A model generated the notes under the pieces. That model had not been told where the DNA came from and ran no database searches. It saw only the letters and a list, made by a program, of their open reading frames with translations. A stretch of DNA of 15,748 nucleotides from an uncultured Gammaproteobacteria bacterium. Lineage in GTDB: Bacteria > Pseudomonadota > Gammaproteobacteria > Pseudomonadales > Azotimanducaceae. Shown piece by piece: positions 14,542-15,748 of this stretch (position 1 is the stretch's first letter; every line of letters begins with the position of its first letter). The stretch spans positions 1 to 15,748 of the forward strand of contig CAJWLI010000010.1 in assembly GCA_913043075.1 (NCBI GenBank). Reading direction: 5' to 3'. The translations under genes and the position numbers were made by a program.

Positions 14542-15748
14542 ATGAAAGTTAGAACACGCGTAGCACCATCTCCCACCGGCGACCCTCATGTTGGAACAGC
14601 GTACATGGCCCTTTTCAGCTACTGTTTCGCTAAGAAGCACGGGGGCGACTTCATCCTCAGGATTGAAGACACAGATAGTGAACGAAGTTCCCCCGAAGCT
14701 GAAAAAAAAATAATGGATGCGTTAGATTGGTTAGGGCTTTCTTTTGATGAGGGGCCCTCAAAAGAGGGGAGGCACGCCCCCTACCGTCAAAGCGAGCGCT
14801 TGAGGCTTTACAAAAAATACAGTCAGGAACTCCTAGCTTCAGGTAATGCTTTTAGATGTTTTTGTACTCGAGATCGTTTAGAAGAATTAAGAAAATCTCA
14901 AATGAGTGAGGGTAAAACCACTAGGTATGATGGGCTTTGCTTAAATCTCTCTGAATCCGACGTTGCCCAAAAGATTTCTAATAATGTGCCTCACGTTGTT
15001 CGAATGAGAGTTCCGGATAATGGGAATTGTGTTGTCAATGATGAGCTAAGAGGCGTCATAGAGATCGCTTGGGATCAGGTCGACATGCAAGTTTTGATGA
15101 AAACGGATGGAACTCCTACCTATCACTTTGCGGTTGTGGTGGATGATCATTTGATGGAGATAACTCACATCATAAGAGGAGAGGAGTGGATTAACTCAGC
15201 ACCAAAACATATCAAGCTTTACGAGTATTTTGGTTGGGACATGCCTTCTTTGATTCACATGCCGCTCTTAAGAAATCCTGATAAAAGTAAGCTGAGTAAA
15301 CGAAAAAATCCCACTGCCATAGATTTTTATAAAGATATGGGTTTCTTGCCCGAGGCATTACTGAACTATTTAGGTATGCTCGGTTGGAGTATGCCCGGAG
15401 GCGAAGAAAAGTTTTCGTTAGATGAAATGGTCGCTGATTTTGAATTAAGTAGGATAACTTTAGGTGCTCCGATATTTGACATAGAGAAGCTAAAATGGCT
15501 AAACGGAGTATGGCTGAGGTCATATGATGAAGAGAAATACAAAGAGAAACTGATTTCTTGGTTTCAAGAGAGGCCTTCAATCGAGAGTATTATTCCTTTG
15601 GTAAAAGAGCGAATAGATATCTTTACAGAGATGGCGCCTTTAACCAGTTTTTTTCTGGATGGAATGCCTTCAATCGCTACAGAGGATTTTGATTCTATGC
15701 CACAAGAGCGGGAAGATATTGTTAAGATCCTACAATTTTCGCTTTGGT
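14542..15748 (+). CDS. gltX: Glutamyl-tRNA synthetase (3' end outside window)
   Basis: GltX charges tRNA-Glu with glutamate. The reading frame is open from ATG at 14542 to the right edge (402 codons of the usual 470 or so). The class I HIGH motif appears as PSPTGDPHVGT (9-19) and the KMSKS loop as KLSKR (250-254). LRIEDTD (39-45), GTPTYHFAVVVDDH (190-203) and LNYLGMLGWS are further class I GluRS signatures. The zinc region has C106, C108 and C133, but the position matching the E. coli fourth ligand (H127, as I recall it) appears to be N135. The anticodon-binding domain is cut off. No strong ribosome-binding site precedes the ATG; the 67-base gap to divergent dusA must hold both promoters. Whether it is discriminating cannot be told from what is visible. 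Confidence 0.97.
   Translation, partial: MKVRTRVAPSPTGDPHVGTAYMALFSYCFAKKHGGDFILRIEDTDSERSSPEAEKKIMDALDWLGLSFDEGPSKEGRHAPYRQSERLRLYKKYSQELLASGNAFRCFCTRDRLEELRKSQMSEGKTTRYDGLCLNLSESDVAQKISNNVPHVVRMRVPDNGNCVVNDELRGVIEIAWDQVDMQVLMKTDGTPTYHFAVVVDDHLMEITHIIRGEEWINSAPKHIKLYEYFGWDMPSLIHMPLLRNPDKSKLSKRKNPTAIDFYKDMGFLPEALLNYLGMLGWSMPGGEEKFSLDEMVADFELSRITLGAPIFDIEKLKWLNGVWLRSYDEEKYKEKLISWFQERPSIESIIPLVKERIDIFTEMAPLTSFFLDGMPSIATEDFDSMPQEREDIVKILQFSLW

Noticed and set aside
15212..15580. 122-codon minus-strand open frame near the right edge
   Set aside because: It is fully inside gltX, across the KLSKR region, so it is a shadow frame.

Overview
The window reads as chromosomal housekeeping DNA from a gammaproteobacterium, AT-leaning and gene-dense. 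The evidence is the dnaX-ybaB-recR run, RNase D, a YcgN homologue, a full-length HrpA helicase with its long C-terminal extension, MlaA, DusA and GluRS. Genus cannot be read from the sequence; an uncultured or marine lineage is only a guess. I see no mobile element, CRISPR array, tRNA, rRNA or prophage, and no gene-free stretch longer than about 110 bases.

Layout. (1) Minus strand, 1-1735: a UgpQ-like glycerophosphodiester phosphodiesterase, coupled through a TTGA stop/start overlap to an exported fusion of chorismate mutase (AroQ gamma type) and cyclohexadienyl dehydratase (PheC type). The fusion runs off the left edge. (2) Plus strand, 1784-6356: dnaX, ybaB, recR, rnd, ycgN and a small membrane protein, mostly joined by 4-base overlaps. 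dnaX carries a candidate frameshift site that would make a short gamma form beside full-length tau. (3) Plus strand, 6464-13043, behind a good sigma70-like promoter: a MoxR-family AAA+ ATPase, a VWA (CoxE-like) partner, hrpA and mlaA, tightly packed. (4) Minus strand, 13040-14474: dusA followed by a TerB-like gene that meets mlaA tail to tail with a 4-base overlap. (5) Plus strand, 14542 to the right edge: gltX, incomplete.

How the genes fit together. dnaX, ybaB, recR and rnd serve replication, repair and RNA processing. The exported fusion would convert chorismate to prephenate and then phenylpyruvate (or arogenate to phenylalanine) outside the cytoplasm. MoxR and VWA proteins are typically paired as a chaperone-like machine; its client here is unknown. 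MlaA works in outer-membrane lipid asymmetry, while HrpA acts on RNA or ribosomes, so that operon mixes functions.

Most of the content is conventional. The points most worth following up are the dnaX slippery site with an almost immediate -1 stop, the exported chorismate mutase-dehydratase fusion, a possible leaderless dnaX transcript, homopolymer runs near the 5' ends of the VWA and hrpA genes, and an MlaA without a lipobox. I did not find a clearly new multi-gene system.
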